Shown in pieces: positions 53,486 to 63,885 of a stretch of DNA of 64,000 bases. Origin of the DNA: Aurantiacibacter sediminis (GTDB taxonomy: Bacteria; Pseudomonadota; Alphaproteobacteria; Sphingomonadales; Sphingomonadaceae); assembly GCF_016019885.1 (NCBI RefSeq), contig NZ_JAEANY010000004.1, forward strand, positions 269,054-333,053, read 5' to 3'. A model generated the notes under the pieces. The model worked only from the letters and a program-made list of their open reading frames with translations, was not told the origin of the DNA and searched no databases. The translations under genes and the position numbers were made by a program. Positions within the stretch are counted from its first letter, which is position 1; each line of letters opens with the position of its first letter.

Positions 53486-54928
53486 ATGAATATCAAGGCC
53501 GATACGCTGATCCTGTTCGGGGCAACGGGTGACCTATCCAAGAGGATGCTTCTGCCGTCGCTGTGCGCGCTTCACGCCGAGGATTTGCTGCACGCGGACC
53601 TGCGGATCATCGGCACCGCGCGGTCCGAATTATCCGACAATGATTTCCGCAATCTGGCGCGCGAGGCAATCGAGACTTACCTGCCCGATCACCGCCGCGG
53701 ACGGATGGCCGAATTCCTCAACAAGCTGAGCTACAGCCAACTCGATGTGACGACGCCCGAAGGCTATGCGGCGCTCGCCGAAAAGGCAGGCTTGAAAGAA
53801 GGCGACAACCGGCAGGTCGCGATCTTCCTCTCCACCGCGCCCAGCCTGTTCGAACCGACCATCAAGGGACTGGCCGAGCACGGGCTTGCAGGCGAAAACT
53901 CGCGCATCTGCCTTGAAAAGCCGCTCGGCACCGATCTGGAAAGCAGCTGCGCGATCAATGATGCGGTGGCATCGGCCTTCAGCGAAGACCGTATTTTCCG
54001 CATCGACCATTACCTTGGCAAGGAGACGGTGCAGAACCTTATCGCGCTGCGCTTTGCCAATATGTTCTTCGAGCCGCTGTGGAACAGCCAGCATATCGAG
54101 CATGTGCAGATTTCCGTGGGCGAGACCGTGGGGCTGGAAGGCCGCGCGGATTTCTATGAAAGCGCAGGCGCGCTGCGCGACATGGTGCAGAACCACATGC
54201 TGCAATTGCTCGCGCTCGTCGCGATGGAGCCGCCGGTCAGCTTCGATGCCGGAGCGGTGCGCGACGAGAAGGTGAAGGTCCTGCGTTCGTTGCGCAAGAT
54301 GGAGCCGGACGAAAGCGTCACCGGTCAGTATCGCAAGGGCGCAGTCGATGGCCAGCCGGTGGCCGGATACGATGAAGAGCTGGGCCGGGACAGCAATGTC
54401 GAGACTTTCGTGGCGCTGAAGGCCCATATCGACAATTGGCGCTGGCAGGGGGTGCCTTTCTACCTGCGCACCGGCAAACGCATGCCCGAACGCGTAACCG
54501 AAATCGTGGTGCAATTCCGCTGCGTGCCGCACAACATCTTCCCCGGCGCGAAGCTGAAGCAGAACCGCCTCGTGATCGGCATCCAGCCCGAAGAAAACAT
54601 CCATCTTTCCATGATGGCCAAGGTTCCGGGCATCGAGAATGAAGGCATGACCCTGCGGCAGGTGCCGCTCGATATCACCATGCCCGATGCCTTTACCGGC
54701 AAGTTCAAACGGATCGCCTATGAGCGGCTGTTGCTCGACCTGGTCGATGGCCGTCAGACGCTGTTCGTGCGGCGTGATGAAGTCGAAGCGCAATGGCGCT
54801 GGATCGATTCCATCCGCGAAATCTGGGAAAAGGAAGACCGCGCGCCCAAGACTTACGCCGCAGGAAGCTGGGGCCCGTCCAAGGCAATCGCGCTGGTCGA
54901 ACGTGACGGAGTAAGCTGGCATGACTAA
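53486..54928 (+). CDS. zwf: glucose-6-phosphate dehydrogenase
   Basis: A 480-residue enzyme. The NADP-binding motif is [17 protein letters not shown] (10-26), and the substrate-binding [13 protein letters not shown] lies near 172-184. It feeds the Entner-Doudoroff route with 6-phosphogluconolactone. The stop overlaps the edd start by eight bases. In many alphaproteobacteria a lactonase gene (pgl) sits between zwf and edd; here none is present. Confidence 0.97.
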   Translation: MNIKADTLILFGATGDLSKRMLLPSLCALHAEDLLHADLRIIGTARSELSDNDFRNLAREAIETYLPDHRRGRMAEFLNKLSYSQLDVTTPEGYAALAEKAGLKEGDNRQVAIFLSTAPSLFEPTIKGLAEHGLAGENSRICLEKPLGTDLESSCAINDAVASAFSEDRIFRIDHYLGKETVQNLIALRFANMFFEPLWNSQHIEHVQISVGETVGLEGRADFYESAGALRDMVQNHMLQLLALVAMEPPVSFDAGAVRDEKVKVLRSLRKMEPDESVTGQYRKGAVDGQPVAGYDEELGRDSNVETFVALKAHIDNWRWQGVPFYLRTGKRMPERVTEIVVQFRCVPHNIFPGAKLKQNRLVIGIQPEENIHLSMMAKVPGIENEGMTLRQVPLDITMPDAFTGKFKRIAYERLLLDLVDGRQTLFVRRDEVEAQWRWIDSIREIWEKEDRAPKTYAAGSWGPSKAIALVERDGVSWHD

Positions 54929-56735
54929 GCTGCACCCCACCATCGAGCGCGTCACGGCGCGCGTGATCGAGAAATCGAAGGATAGCCGCAAGGCCTATCT
55001 CGACCTGATCCAGCGGGAGGCGGACAACCGCCCCGACCGCAGCCAGGTCAGCTGCTCCAACCTAGCCCACGCCTTTGCCGGCGCGCTGGAGGATCAGGAA
55101 GCGCTCAAGACCAACAAGGGCCCAAATATCGGCGTGGTGACGGCGTATAATGACATGCTGTCCGCCCACCAGCCCTACGGCCGCTATCCCGAACGGCTGA
55201 AGATTTACGCGCGCGAAGTCGGCGCCACGGCGCAGGTCGCAGGCGGAACGCCCGCTATGTGTGACGGGGTGACGCAGGGCGAAACGGGGATGGAGCTCTC
55301 GCTGTTTTCCCGCGATGCGATTGCCATGGCGACGGGCGTCGCGCTCAGCCATGCCATGTATGATGGCATGCTATTGCTCGGCATTTGCGACAAGATTGTC
55401 CCGGGCCTGCTGATCGGCGCGCTGCGCTTCGGCCATCTGCCCTCCGTCTTCGTGCCCAGCGGCCCAATGCCCAGCGGCATTTCCAACAGCGAGAAGCAGA
55501 AGACCCGCCAGCTTTATGCAGAGGGTAAGGCAACCCGGCAGGAACTGCTCGATTCAGAGCTGGGCTCCTACCATTCGCCGGGCACCTGCACTTTCTACGG
55601 CACTGCCAATTCCAACCAAATGATGATGGAACTGATGGGCCTGCATATTCCGGGCGCCGCTTTCATCCAGCCGGGCACGAAGCTGCGGCAGGCGCTCGAC
55701 CGCGAGGCCGTGCACCGCGTCGCCAGCATGACTCAGGACGGCAATGATTATCGCCCGCTCGGCCACTGCGTCGATGAAAAGGCGATTATCAACGCGATGG
55801 TCGGCCTGCTCGCGACAGGCGGCTCGACCAACCATGCGATTCACATCCCCGCCTTCGCCCGCGCGGCTGGCGTGCAGGTGGATTGGACCGACTTGTCCGA
55901 GCTGTCCTCCGCCGTGCCGCTGCTGGCGCGCGTCTATCCTAATGGATCGGGCGATGTGAACCACTTCCACGATGCCGGCGGCATGGGCTTTGTCGTGCGC
56001 GAGCTTGTCGATGCAGGCCTAGCCCATGGCGATGTGATCGGTGTCGGTCAAAAGCGCGGGATGGACGAATATGGGCAGGAGCCGGGCCTTGATGGCGACG
56101 CTCTCGTCTGGCGCGATGTCGGGCCTTCGGGCGATGACACCATGCTAAAAGGCGCTGCCGATCCGTTCCAGCCCGATGGCGGTATGCGGCTGGTCGAAGG
56201 GAATCTCGGCCGCGCATGCTTCAAATCATCCGCTGTCGCGAAAGAGCGTTGGACAGTCGAAGCGCCGTGCCGCGTGTTCCAGACGCAAAAGGACGTGGTC
56301 GCCGCCTTCAAGGCAGGCGAACTGGACCGCGATGTCGTTGTGGTCGTGCGCTTCCAGGGGCCCAAGGCCAATGGCATGCCCGAACTTCACAGCCTGACCC
56401 CGCCGCTCGCGGTGCTGCAGGATCGCGGATACAAGGTCGCCCTTGTGACCGATGGCCGCATGTCGGGTGCCTCGGGCAAAGTGCCCGCCGCCATCCATTG
56501 CTCGCCCGAAGCCTTGGGCGGTGGGCCGCTCAGCCTGCTGCAGGATGGCGATGTGGTGAAAGTTTGCGCCGAAACCGGTGAGCTTTCGACCAGCGCCGAC
56601 CTTTCGGCCCGCACGCCAGCAGAAGATCCCGCACCCGATCAGGGCACGGGGCGTGAGCTGTTTGCGATGTTCCGCCAGCTGGCGGACGAAGCGGAAAAGG
56701 GCGGCAGCGCGATGCTCGCCACCGCCGGGCTGTAA
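54921..56735 (+). CDS. edd: 6-phosphogluconate dehydratase
   Basis: A 604-residue [4Fe-4S] dehydratase, the first committed Entner-Doudoroff step. Cluster-region cysteines lie in [22 protein letters not shown] and [27 protein letters not shown] and [17 protein letters not shown] complete the family signatures. It is longer than the IlvD/Edd-type enzyme at 6558 and is the true Edd by context (zwf, glk, eda). Confidence 0.97.
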   Translation: MTKLHPTIERVTARVIEKSKDSRKAYLDLIQREADNRPDRSQVSCSNLAHAFAGALEDQEALKTNKGPNIGVVTAYNDMLSAHQPYGRYPERLKIYAREVGATAQVAGGTPAMCDGVTQGETGMELSLFSRDAIAMATGVALSHAMYDGMLLLGICDKIVPGLLIGALRFGHLPSVFVPSGPMPSGISNSEKQKTRQLYAEGKATRQELLDSELGSYHSPGTCTFYGTANSNQMMMELMGLHIPGAAFIQPGTKLRQALDREAVHRVASMTQDGNDYRPLGHCVDEKAIINAMVGLLATGGSTNHAIHIPAFARAAGVQVDWTDLSELSSAVPLLARVYPNGSGDVNHFHDAGGMGFVVRELVDAGLAHGDVIGVGQKRGMDEYGQEPGLDGDALVWRDVGPSGDDTMLKGAADPFQPDGGMRLVEGNLGRACFKSSAVAKERWTVEAPCRVFQTQKDVVAAFKAGELDRDVVVVVRFQGPKANGMPELHSLTPPLAVLQDRGYKVALVTDGRMSGASGKVPAAIHCSPEALGGGPLSLLQDGDVVKVCAETGELSTSADLSARTPAEDPAPDQGTGRELFAMFRQLADEAEKGGSAMLATAGL

Positions 56736-56765
56736 AGCCGGACCACTTTCAGGGGAGAGAGCCAC

Positions 56766-57743
56766 ATGACCGACATCGTCACCGTAGATATTGGCGGCAC
56801 CCACGCCCGCTTCGCCATAGCGTCGCTAGCCAAGGATGGCGCGATCACGATGGATGAGCCGATCACGCTGCACACCGATGATCACGCCAGCTTCCAGTCG
56901 GCATGGGACGATTATCGCACGCAGAAAGGCGGCACGCTGCCGACCGATGTGGCGATGGCGATTGCGGGCCCGGTGGGCGGCGATGTCATCCGCTTTACCA
57001 ACAATCCATGGATCATCCGCCCCGCCATGATCGGCGAGAAGCTTGGCTGCGAACGGCAAGCGCTGGTCAATGATTTCGAAGCGGTGGCGCATGCCGTCGC
57101 GCGCGCGGGCGATGACGAATTTCTCCACCTGACCGGCCCGGAAGGCACGCTGCCTGCAACCGGACGGCTGACGGTGATGGGACCGGGTACCGGCCTTGGC
57201 GTCGCCCATCTCTACCGGGAGCCCGATGGCACCTACCGCGTGTCGGCGACCGAAGGCGGACATATCGACTTCGCACCACTCGACCAGATCGAGGACGCGA
57301 TCCTCGCCCGCCTGCGCAAGCGCCACAATCGCGTTTCGGTCGAGCGCGTAGTCGCCGGCCCGGCCATTTCAGACATTTATCACACGCTCGCCGCGATGGA
57401 GAACAAGAGCGTCCCCGAACTCGACGATATCGAAATCTGGACCAAGGGCATGAATGGCGAGGATATTCTTGCCGCTGCCGCAGTGGACCGTTTCTGCCTG
57501 TCGCTGGGGTCCGTCGCCGGTGACATGGCGCTGGCGCATGGCGCAAAAGCCGTCGTGATTGCGGGCGGGCTTGGATACCGGCTGCGCGACCATTTGCCAC
57601 AATCGGGCTTTGCCGAACGCTTTCGCGCAAAGGGCCGGTTCGAAGGCCTGATGGCGAGCCTGCCGGTCAAACTGATCACTCACCCGCAGCCCGGCCTGTT
57701 CGGCGCGGCGGCTGCCTTTTCCCAGAAATATGGAGACGCCTGA
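56766..57743 (+). CDS. glk: glucokinase
   Basis: A 325-residue ROK-unrelated Glk-type kinase. The ATP-binding start is TVDIGGTHARFAIA, then AIAGPVGGD, LVNDFEAVAHA with the catalytic aspartate, and GPGTGLGVAHLYR. It phosphorylates glucose for zwf. GGGGAGAG precedes the ATG at a suitable spacing. Its stop overlaps the eda start as TGATG. Confidence 0.96.
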   Translation: MTDIVTVDIGGTHARFAIASLAKDGAITMDEPITLHTDDHASFQSAWDDYRTQKGGTLPTDVAMAIAGPVGGDVIRFTNNPWIIRPAMIGEKLGCERQALVNDFEAVAHAVARAGDDEFLHLTGPEGTLPATGRLTVMGPGTGLGVAHLYREPDGTYRVSATEGGHIDFAPLDQIEDAILARLRKRHNRVSVERVVAGPAISDIYHTLAAMENKSVPELDDIEIWTKGMNGEDILAAAAVDRFCLSLGSVAGDMALAHGAKAVVIAGGLGYRLRDHLPQSGFAERFRAKGRFEGLMASLPVKLITHPQPGLFGAAAAFSQKYGDA

Positions 57744-58366
57744 TGAGCGCGCCCGACAATATCGAAGCAATCATGCGCACCGCTCCGGTTATTCCGGTGC
57801 TGGTTGTGGAAGATATCGGCCACGCGCGGGAGACCGCAGAGGCGCTGGTTGAAGGCGGGCTGAAAGTCCTCGAAGTCACGCTGCGCACCGAGCATGCGCT
57901 CGAAGCGATCAAGCGCATGAATCTCGTGCCCGGAGCGATAGTGGGAGCTGGCACCGTCACCAATCCCGATCAGCTTCACGCTGCGGTGGATGCGGGAAGC
58001 GAGTTCATCGTGTCCCCTGGCCTGACCGAAAAACTGGGGACGGCAGCGGTGAAATCGCGCATTCCGTTTCTGCCCGGTATCGCCAATTCGGGTGACATCA
58101 TGCGCGGCATGGATCTGGGGCTGAAACACTTCAAATTCTTCCCCGCGATGGCAAATGGCGGCGTGCCCGCGCTGAAATCGCTCGCCGCGCCTTTCTTCCA
58201 GTGCAAATTTTGCCCGACCGGCGGCGTTTCGGCGAGCAACGCGCCCGAATGGCTTGCCATGGAGCAAGTGCTTTGTGTCGGCGGCAGCTGGGTGGCGCCT
58301 GCCGGTGCGTCGCCTGAGGAAATCACTCGTCTCGCCAAAGAAGCTTGCGAGCTGGCTCCCGCATGA
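57743..58366 (+). CDS. eda: 2-keto-3-deoxy-6-phosphogluconate aldolase
   Basis: A 207-residue class I aldolase. The catalytic glutamate is E44 in LEVTLRT and the Schiff-base lysine is K131 in KHFKFFPA. It splits KDPG to pyruvate and glyceraldehyde-3-phosphate. Its stop overlaps the start of the PEP-carboxylase-like gene (ATGA at 58363-58366), so that gene belongs to the same transcript. Confidence 0.97.
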   Translation: MSAPDNIEAIMRTAPVIPVLVVEDIGHARETAEALVEGGLKVLEVTLRTEHALEAIKRMNLVPGAIVGAGTVTNPDQLHAAVDAGSEFIVSPGLTEKLGTAAVKSRIPFLPGIANSGDIMRGMDLGLKHFKFFPAMANGGVPALKSLAAPFFQCKFCPTGGVSASNAPEWLAMEQVLCVGGSWVAPAGASPEEITRLAKEACELAPA

Positions 58367-61137
58367 AATCTGTAAGCGAATTATCCGAACGCCTGCAGGA
58401 ACTCCACCGTCGGACGGAGGAGACTCCGCTATTCAATCCGGTTTTCCAATTGGCGCATGATTTGTCGCGCGATCTGGAAGCGGGCGAAATGTCGCTCGAC
58501 GATTTTGAAGCGATTGTGGCCGAGCTGGAAGTCGCCTCTCTCAAAGAGCGCGCGACCCGGCTGGAGTGCATGGTCGCTCCGCTTGATGAGCAAGCAAACG
58601 AAAACGCGCTGGCGGATAGTTTTGGCAATGGTGATTTCGCTGCCTTTCAGAAGCGCTGGGAAAGCCCAAGCCTGCACGCCGTTTTCACCGCGCACCCGAC
58701 CTTTCTGCTGACGCCGGACCAGTCGGCTGCAGTTGCAGACGCTGCATCGGGCAAAGGCGAGATCGGCGATAATGTCGTTGGCACTGATCGACCGCAAGTG
58801 ACGCTCGCCTACGAACACCAGCGCGCTATGCGGGCCATCGCCAATGCGCAGGATGCCCGCAGCGCCATCGTCAGCCAGGTCCTCGCCCATGCGCGCGAAA
58901 CCTGGCCGGACCAATGGGCAAAGCTCAATCCGGTGCCGTTCCGGTTTGCGAGCTGGGTCGGCTACGACATGGATGGCCGCACGGACATTACCTGGTCCAA
59001 CTCGATCGGCTTTCGCCTCTCTGAAAAGGCCGAGCGCCTGCAACGCTATGTCGCCGCTCTGGAAGAGATCGACGCCGATCACCCGCTGCTCGGCGAACTG
59101 CGTCCCGCTGCCCTTTACGCGATAGAACGCGCGCAGGATTTCACGTCTGACCTGACCGATCCCGCCGCTCTTTCGGTTGCCGCCAATCGCCTGACCGCGA
59201 GCGATCCGCGCAAGCTGCTCAGCCTCAAAAAGTTCATCGATGCACTCGATAGCGAAGCTGCAGAGAGCGACGATGCCAAGCGTGCTGTTGCCCTGAAAAC
59301 CCTTGCCGCATCCATGCGTGCCGATGGCCTTGGCATGGGCTGGATCCACTTCCGCGTGAATGCGAAACAGCTGCACAATGCCATCCGCCGCCGGATCGAT
59401 CCGGACGGTAATCTCGATCTCGCGAGCAAGGGCGCTGTCGTCCATCTGCGCCGCGCCATCGCCAAGGTGAAGCCGCATCGCAGCAATTTCGGCTCGCTCG
59501 CGATCGAGGCGAGTACGGCCATCCGCCAGTTCCTCGCCATGGCGCAGATCCTCCAGCATATCGACGCGGACACGCCAATCCGCATGCTGATTGCCGAATG
59601 CGAAGAGCCCGCCACCGTGCTTGCCGCCGTCTATTTCGCGAAACTGTTCGGAATCGAGGACAAAGTCGATGTATCGCCGCTGTTCGAAACTGAAACCGCG
59701 CTGGAACACGGCGGCCGCTTCCTTGATGAGCTTCTGGCAGAAGAAGTCTATCGGGACTACGCCAGGAAGCGTGGCCGCATCGCTATCCAAACCGGCTTTT
59801 CCGATGCGGGTCGCTTCGTCGGCCAGATACCGGCCAGCCTCGCAATCGAACGGCTTCAGGGCCGCCTTTCGGAAGCGATGGAGGCGAATGGTCTTACCGA
59901 GGTAAATGCGCTCATTTTCAACACCCATGGCGAAAGCATGGGCCGCGGTGCGCATCCCACCAAGATGGCGGACCGGCTGGACTGGCCGCTTTCGCCGTGG
60001 GCCAAGCGGCGCTTTGCCCGTGCCGGCATAACGCTGGAGCCCGAAGTCAGCTTCCAGGGCGGCGATGGCTATCTGTGGTATGCAACGCCCGAACTCGCCC
60101 GCGCCACGCTCACCCGCATTGCGTGCCTGCGCCCTGCCGAAACCGATACTGACGCGCCGGTGGACGTATTCTACCGCCGCACCGATCTGAGCCTCGATTT
60201 CTACCGCGCCATCAAGGATCACCAGCGCGAGCATCTCGAAAGCCGGATTTACAGCCGCGCGATTACGGCGTTCGGCCTCGGCCTGCTCAACAGCACCGGC
60301 AGCCGCGTGTCGCGCCGCCAGAGCGACATTTCCGCAGACCGCGACATGAACCTGCGGCAGATCCGTGCGATCCCGCACAATGCGATCCTTCAACAGCTCG
60401 GCTATCCGGTGAATGTGATTGCCGGGATCGGCGAAGCCGCCGAAGGCAATTACGAGGAAATCGGCGAATTGCTGCAGGAAAGCGCGCGCGGGCGTGAGCT
60501 GGTGCGTCTGGTGCGTGCGGCCAATGCCCTCGCCAGCGTGAAGACGGTTGCCGCCTATGGTGAGCTGTTCAATTCCGCCTATTGGGCCAGCCGCCCCTAT
60601 CGCGGGACCGAGCAGCACCTGTCCATGGCGTGCGAGAACCTGTCCGAATATCTCGTCAAAGATGACCGTGTCGGCGTGTTTCGCCGTCTTGCGAGCCGGT
60701 TGCGCGTGGATGCGATGAAGCTGCACCGCCTGCTCGATCACATCCCGGATGAAGCGCCGACCGCAAACCGTGAGGACAAGCGCCGGATGATCGGTGTCGC
60801 GCAATCGCTGCGGCTCGCTCTGATGCAGGCGATGTTTATCCGCGCGGTCAGCGTGCCGGTGTTCAGCCGCGCCAACGATGTGAGCCGCGACGATGTGCTG
60901 GAGATGGTCTTCACCCTGCGGATCGACGATGCGCTGGCGCAATTGCGCCGTGCCTATCCGCGCACTTTCCCGCGCATTTCGCGCTTCGATCTCACCGAAG
61001 CAGCCGATTGGCCGGACGGTGCGGATGAAGGCTATGAAGCGATCCACCGCGACTATATCGACCCGATCGAGCGCGCCTACTCGCTTTCGCTGCGTCTCTC
61101 CACCGCCATTGCCAATATCTTCGGCGCGCACGGTTAA
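58363..61137 (+). CDS. divergent PEP-carboxylase-family protein
   Basis: A 924-residue protein with the overall plan of phosphoenolpyruvate carboxylase: FTAHPTF at 108-114 with H111, PLFET at 439-443, a glycine-rich HGESMGRG with H522 and R528, and a C-terminal helical domain. Several normally invariant motifs are altered: TAHPTE reads TAHPTF, GGDRDGNP reads GYDMDGRT (200-207), the catalytic SDSxKDxG reads SDAGRFVG, and the HGRGGSxGRGG loop is two residues shorter with the first arginine lost. The ATG at 58363 overlaps the eda stop. It may be an active but divergent anaplerotic enzyme or a changed-function relative. Confidence 0.72.
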   Translation: MKSVSELSERLQELHRRTEETPLFNPVFQLAHDLSRDLEAGEMSLDDFEAIVAELEVASLKERATRLECMVAPLDEQANENALADSFGNGDFAAFQKRWESPSLHAVFTAHPTFLLTPDQSAAVADAASGKGEIGDNVVGTDRPQVTLAYEHQRAMRAIANAQDARSAIVSQVLAHARETWPDQWAKLNPVPFRFASWVGYDMDGRTDITWSNSIGFRLSEKAERLQRYVAALEEIDADHPLLGELRPAALYAIERAQDFTSDLTDPAALSVAANRLTASDPRKLLSLKKFIDALDSEAAESDDAKRAVALKTLAASMRADGLGMGWIHFRVNAKQLHNAIRRRIDPDGNLDLASKGAVVHLRRAIAKVKPHRSNFGSLAIEASTAIRQFLAMAQILQHIDADTPIRMLIAECEEPATVLAAVYFAKLFGIEDKVDVSPLFETETALEHGGRFLDELLAEEVYRDYARKRGRIAIQTGFSDAGRFVGQIPASLAIERLQGRLSEAMEANGLTEVNALIFNTHGESMGRGAHPTKMADRLDWPLSPWAKRRFARAGITLEPEVSFQGGDGYLWYATPELARATLTRIACLRPAETDTDAPVDVFYRRTDLSLDFYRAIKDHQREHLESRIYSRAITAFGLGLLNSTGSRVSRRQSDISADRDMNLRQIRAIPHNAILQQLGYPVNVIAGIGEAAEGNYEEIGELLQESARGRELVRLVRAANALASVKTVAAYGELFNSAYWASRPYRGTEQHLSMACENLSEYLVKDDRVGVFRRLASRLRVDAMKLHRLLDHIPDEAPTANREDKRRMIGVAQSLRLALMQAMFIRAVSVPVFSRANDVSRDDVLEMVFTLRIDDALAQLRRAYPRTFPRISRFDLTEAADWPDGADEGYEAIHRDYIDPIERAYSLSLRLSTAIANIFGAHG

Positions 61138-61230
61138 CGCCGGTCACCCGCGCGCTTCGTGTCGTCTCGAAGCGGGACGCGCGCAGCTGGGCTGTAGGAT
61201 TTGCGCGCATTTGCGCGTATACCGCCACTC

Positions 61231-62001
61231 ATGGAAAGCGGCGTGAAATGGATTCTTGGCCTCAGCCTTGGCGTGGTGGCGATTGTCGCCAGCGCGGTGT
61301 TTGCCGGTAATTCGCTGGAAGCGCAGGACCACACCAGCGGCTGGCTCACCCCGGAAGACGTGCTGGTGGAAGGCGACGCTGTCGTCTCCGATCACGACGT
61401 GAGCGAGGCCGAAGTGCTCGCGAATGCCGACGGCGAATATTACGGCAATGACCCGCTGAGCGAGGAAGAAATTGCCTATCTCAGCCGCGAAGTCGTGCAG
61501 GAAACGCCCGACTATGATCCGGATAATCCCTTCGTCATCAAGCGCGTCCTGCCGATCGAAGGCCCCATCCGCTACGGCGAATGGTATTGGGACGATGAAG
61601 GTGTTCCCGATGGCCCGCTGGTGATGACCGTCGACTTGCAGGCGCGCGTGATCAGCGTATTCCGCGATGGCTATGAAATCGGCGCCGCTGCCGCCCTTCT
61701 CGGCACGCCGGAGCACCCTACACCCACCGGCGTATTCCCGATCCTGACCAAGGAACGCCACAACGTCTCCGAGAAATACAACAACGCCCCCATGCCTTGG
61801 ACCCTGCGCCTGACATGGGACGGGATCGCGGTGCACGGCGGATCGACCGTGGAGCTCGGCTACGCCAGCCACGGCTGCATCGGCGTGCCCGACGAATTCG
61901 CCAGCCGCCTGTTCGACATTGCCGAGCTGGGCGATGTGGTGATTATCACCGATGGTGTGATGACTGGCGTTGGTGGCTCGCTGGATTACCGGGAGCGGTA
62001 G
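61231..62001 (+). CDS. L,D-transpeptidase (YkuD) with N-terminal membrane anchor
   Basis: A 256-residue envelope protein. A hydrophobic segment at about 7-25 anchors or exports it, an acidic linker follows, and the YkuD domain lies at about 128-250. Its active site is H202...H214-G-C216 (SHGCIG). The arginine or asparagine that usually follows HGC is replaced by glycine. It would form 3-3 peptidoglycan crosslinks or attach proteins. ATG at 61231 is used instead of an in-frame TTG at 61201. It converges on tilS with a two-base gap. Confidence 0.88.
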   Translation: MESGVKWILGLSLGVVAIVASAVFAGNSLEAQDHTSGWLTPEDVLVEGDAVVSDHDVSEAEVLANADGEYYGNDPLSEEEIAYLSREVVQETPDYDPDNPFVIKRVLPIEGPIRYGEWYWDDEGVPDGPLVMTVDLQARVISVFRDGYEIGAAAALLGTPEHPTPTGVFPILTKERHNVSEKYNNAPMPWTLRLTWDGIAVHGGSTVELGYASHGCIGVPDEFASRLFDIAELGDVVIITDGVMTGVGGSLDYRER

Positions 62002-62003
62002 GG

Positions 62004-62972
62004 CTAGCCCGTCCGCCTCGGAGGTTCGGGTCGATACACCCAATCACCCTTGTCAACTTTAACAAGAATGCCCGCCACATTGCCGCCTTTGCCCTTACGC
62101 AATTGATCCATCAGCTGCGCGAGGTCCCGCCCCCTTGGCGTTGCTCCCATGAGGCGGAACTGTGTTTCCAGAATTGGGAAGTGCATATATCGCGCGATCG
62201 GCACAGGGTGGCGCAAGCCACCTTTTTCGGTCTTTTCGTTGTCGGAAAGCCACATGTTCACCGCCCACTCACAAAGCATGTCGGCGTCTTCCATATGCTG
62301 GGCGCTCACAGAAAAGCCCTTGGGGTCAAGGCAATCGATTTGCGAAAGAGCACTCCGGATCTGAATCCGTTCGAAACTCGTGTCGGCATTGCTCGGATCG
62401 TGTGCGACGGCAATACGCGCACTCTCGACTACCTTCCCAAGCTCCCCGCGGCTGAACGATAGTAGGGGTCGAACAAGCGCGCGCCAACGGCTGACATAAG
62501 TCCGATCACGAATAGCAGAAAGTCCGGATGTGCCGCAGCCCCGGTTAAGCCGCATGAGTATAGTTTCCATCTGATCATTGGCATGGTGCGCAGTCGCGAG
62601 CGTCCGGATGCGGCGCCGCTTTCCCCAGCGATCAAGTGCCGCATACCGCGCCTCGCGCGCCTTGGCCTGCACATTGCCCTCGCCAACCTTAACGGTGAGC
62701 ACCTCGCACGGCACACCGCGCTCTTCGCAGGCCGTCAACACCAGCGCGCACTCGTCTTTCGCTTCGGGGCGCAGGCCGTGGTCGACTGTCGCGACTTCGA
62801 ACTGGCCGGGGATCGCTTCCTGAGCCAGCAGCAGCATCGCCATGGAGTCAGGTCCGCCGCTCACCGCGAGGCCGATTTTCCCGCCATCGGGATTCAGCCG
62901 GTCGAGCGCGGCTTTGAACCGCGCCACAAGCTCCGGATCAATCGCAGTCGACACGGCCTCCGAGGCTTTCAT
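62004..62972 (-). CDS. tilS: tRNA(Ile)-lysidine synthase
   Basis: A 322-residue PP-loop ATPase that makes lysidine at the CAU anticodon of tRNA-Ile. The ATP loop is LAVSGGPDSMAMLLLA (about 33-48), followed by TVDHGLRPEA and TAHHANDQMETILMRL. The protein is short and lacks a clear C-terminal TilS_C domain, as in many alphaproteobacteria. The start is not certain: ATG at 62972 gives a 35-base overlap with ybgF, GTG at 62954 is possible, and a longer in-frame start at 63059 is unlikely. Confidence 0.93.
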   Translation of the reverse strand: MKASEAVSTAIDPELVARFKAALDRLNPDGGKIGLAVSGGPDSMAMLLLAQEAIPGQFEVATVDHGLRPEAKDECALVLTACEERGVPCEVLTVKVGEGNVQAKAREARYAALDRWGKRRRIRTLATAHHANDQMETILMRLNRGCGTSGLSAIRDRTYVSRWRALVRPLLSFSRGELGKVVESARIAVAHDPSNADTSFERIQIRSALSQIDCLDPKGFSVSAQHMEDADMLCEWAVNMWLSDNEKTEKGGLRHPVPIARYMHFPILETQFRLMGATPRGRDLAQLMDQLRKGKGGNVAGILVKVDKGDWVYRPEPPRRTG

Positions 62973-63885
62973 ACATGCCGGACAGGCGGCCCACGGCGAG
63001 CGCGGGATAGGTATCGCCGAATTCAGCGAGCGCGATGCAGGCGCGGTTCGTGTCATCAAGCGCGATCATACTTTCGGCAAGATAGAGCAGGCTGTCCGGC
63101 GCGCGGGCGGCAGAGCTATCAGCCTGGTAATTCTCGAAGAAATGGGTCGCCGCTGCACGCGGATCGCCGGCATCGAGGAAAGCGCGGCCGAGCAGGTTGC
63201 GGCCGAAGGTCGTACGCGGGTGATTGGGATATTGTGCGACGAAAAGCGCCAATTGCTGCTGCGCTTCGGGATAGAAGCCCGCATCCCACAGGCGGAAGCC
63301 GTAGACATATTCGTCATCGCCAGCATCGCCGGTCGCAGGCTTGGCGATGGCCTGCACGGCGGCGAGGCGCTCGGGTGAAGGTGCGGTCTGTGCCGGAGGT
63401 TCGGGCAGCTCCACTTCGGCGGTGTCTTCAGGCACCGGAATGACGCCGCTCGGGCGCTCATCTGCCGGAGCAGTGGTGGTATTTGGCGCGGGAGCCGCAG
63501 CCATCGCTCCATTCTCGATTGCGACTATGCGCGTCTCCAATGCGGCAAGCGCGTTTTCATTGACTTCGGTTGCTGCGGTCAGCCGAGCGAGCTGCTGCTC
63601 GATCGCGTCGAGGCGGACCAGCACGTCCGTCAGCGCGCTGGTGGTGACTTGCGGCTGGCTTGTGACCTGGCCGGAAGTGTTCGCTTCCGGTGTGATTTCA
63701 GGCTCGAAAAAGCGATCATCGCCGCCGGGAAACACTGCGCGCTGGAGAGCGTTCAACTGCCGCTCGATCCGGTCCAGCCGATTGTCGACCTGCGCCGAGG
63801 CAGGGGTCGCCACGACGATCAGCGCCAATGAGAGCGAGCCCAGAATGGCGTTGGTTGCTGCCTTGGGTGCAGAAATCCATTTCAT
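62938..63885 (-). CDS. cpoB: Tol-Pal system protein YbgF/CpoB
   Basis: A 315-residue periplasmic protein. The signal peptide is about 1-31 (ending TPASA). A coiled-coil region (about 33-130, DNRLDRIERQLNALQ and VLVRLDAIEQQLARL), a proline/alanine-rich linker and C-terminal TPR repeats (about 190-310, GFRLWDAGFYPEAQQQLALF) follow. It coordinates outer-membrane constriction and cell-wall synthesis at division with Tol-Pal. AGGAGGT precedes the ATG. The usual order pal-ybgF-tilS suggests pal lies just beyond the right edge. Confidence 0.94.
   Translation of the reverse strand: MKWISAPKAATNAILGSLSLALIVVATPASAQVDNRLDRIERQLNALQRAVFPGGDDRFFEPEITPEANTSGQVTSQPQVTTSALTDVLVRLDAIEQQLARLTAATEVNENALAALETRIVAIENGAMAAAPAPNTTTAPADERPSGVIPVPEDTAEVELPEPPAQTAPSPERLAAVQAIAKPATGDAGDDEYVYGFRLWDAGFYPEAQQQLALFVAQYPNHPRTTFGRNLLGRAFLDAGDPRAAATHFFENYQADSSAARAPDSLLYLAESMIALDDTNRACIALAEFGDTYPALAVGRLSGMYESLGGRVDCD

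Noticed and set aside
58429-61131. 900-codon open frame on the minus strand opposite the PEP-carboxylase-like gene
   Set aside because: High GC and codon bias create long antisense frames. Its translation has no recognisable domain, while the plus strand shows conserved motifs and operon overlap.
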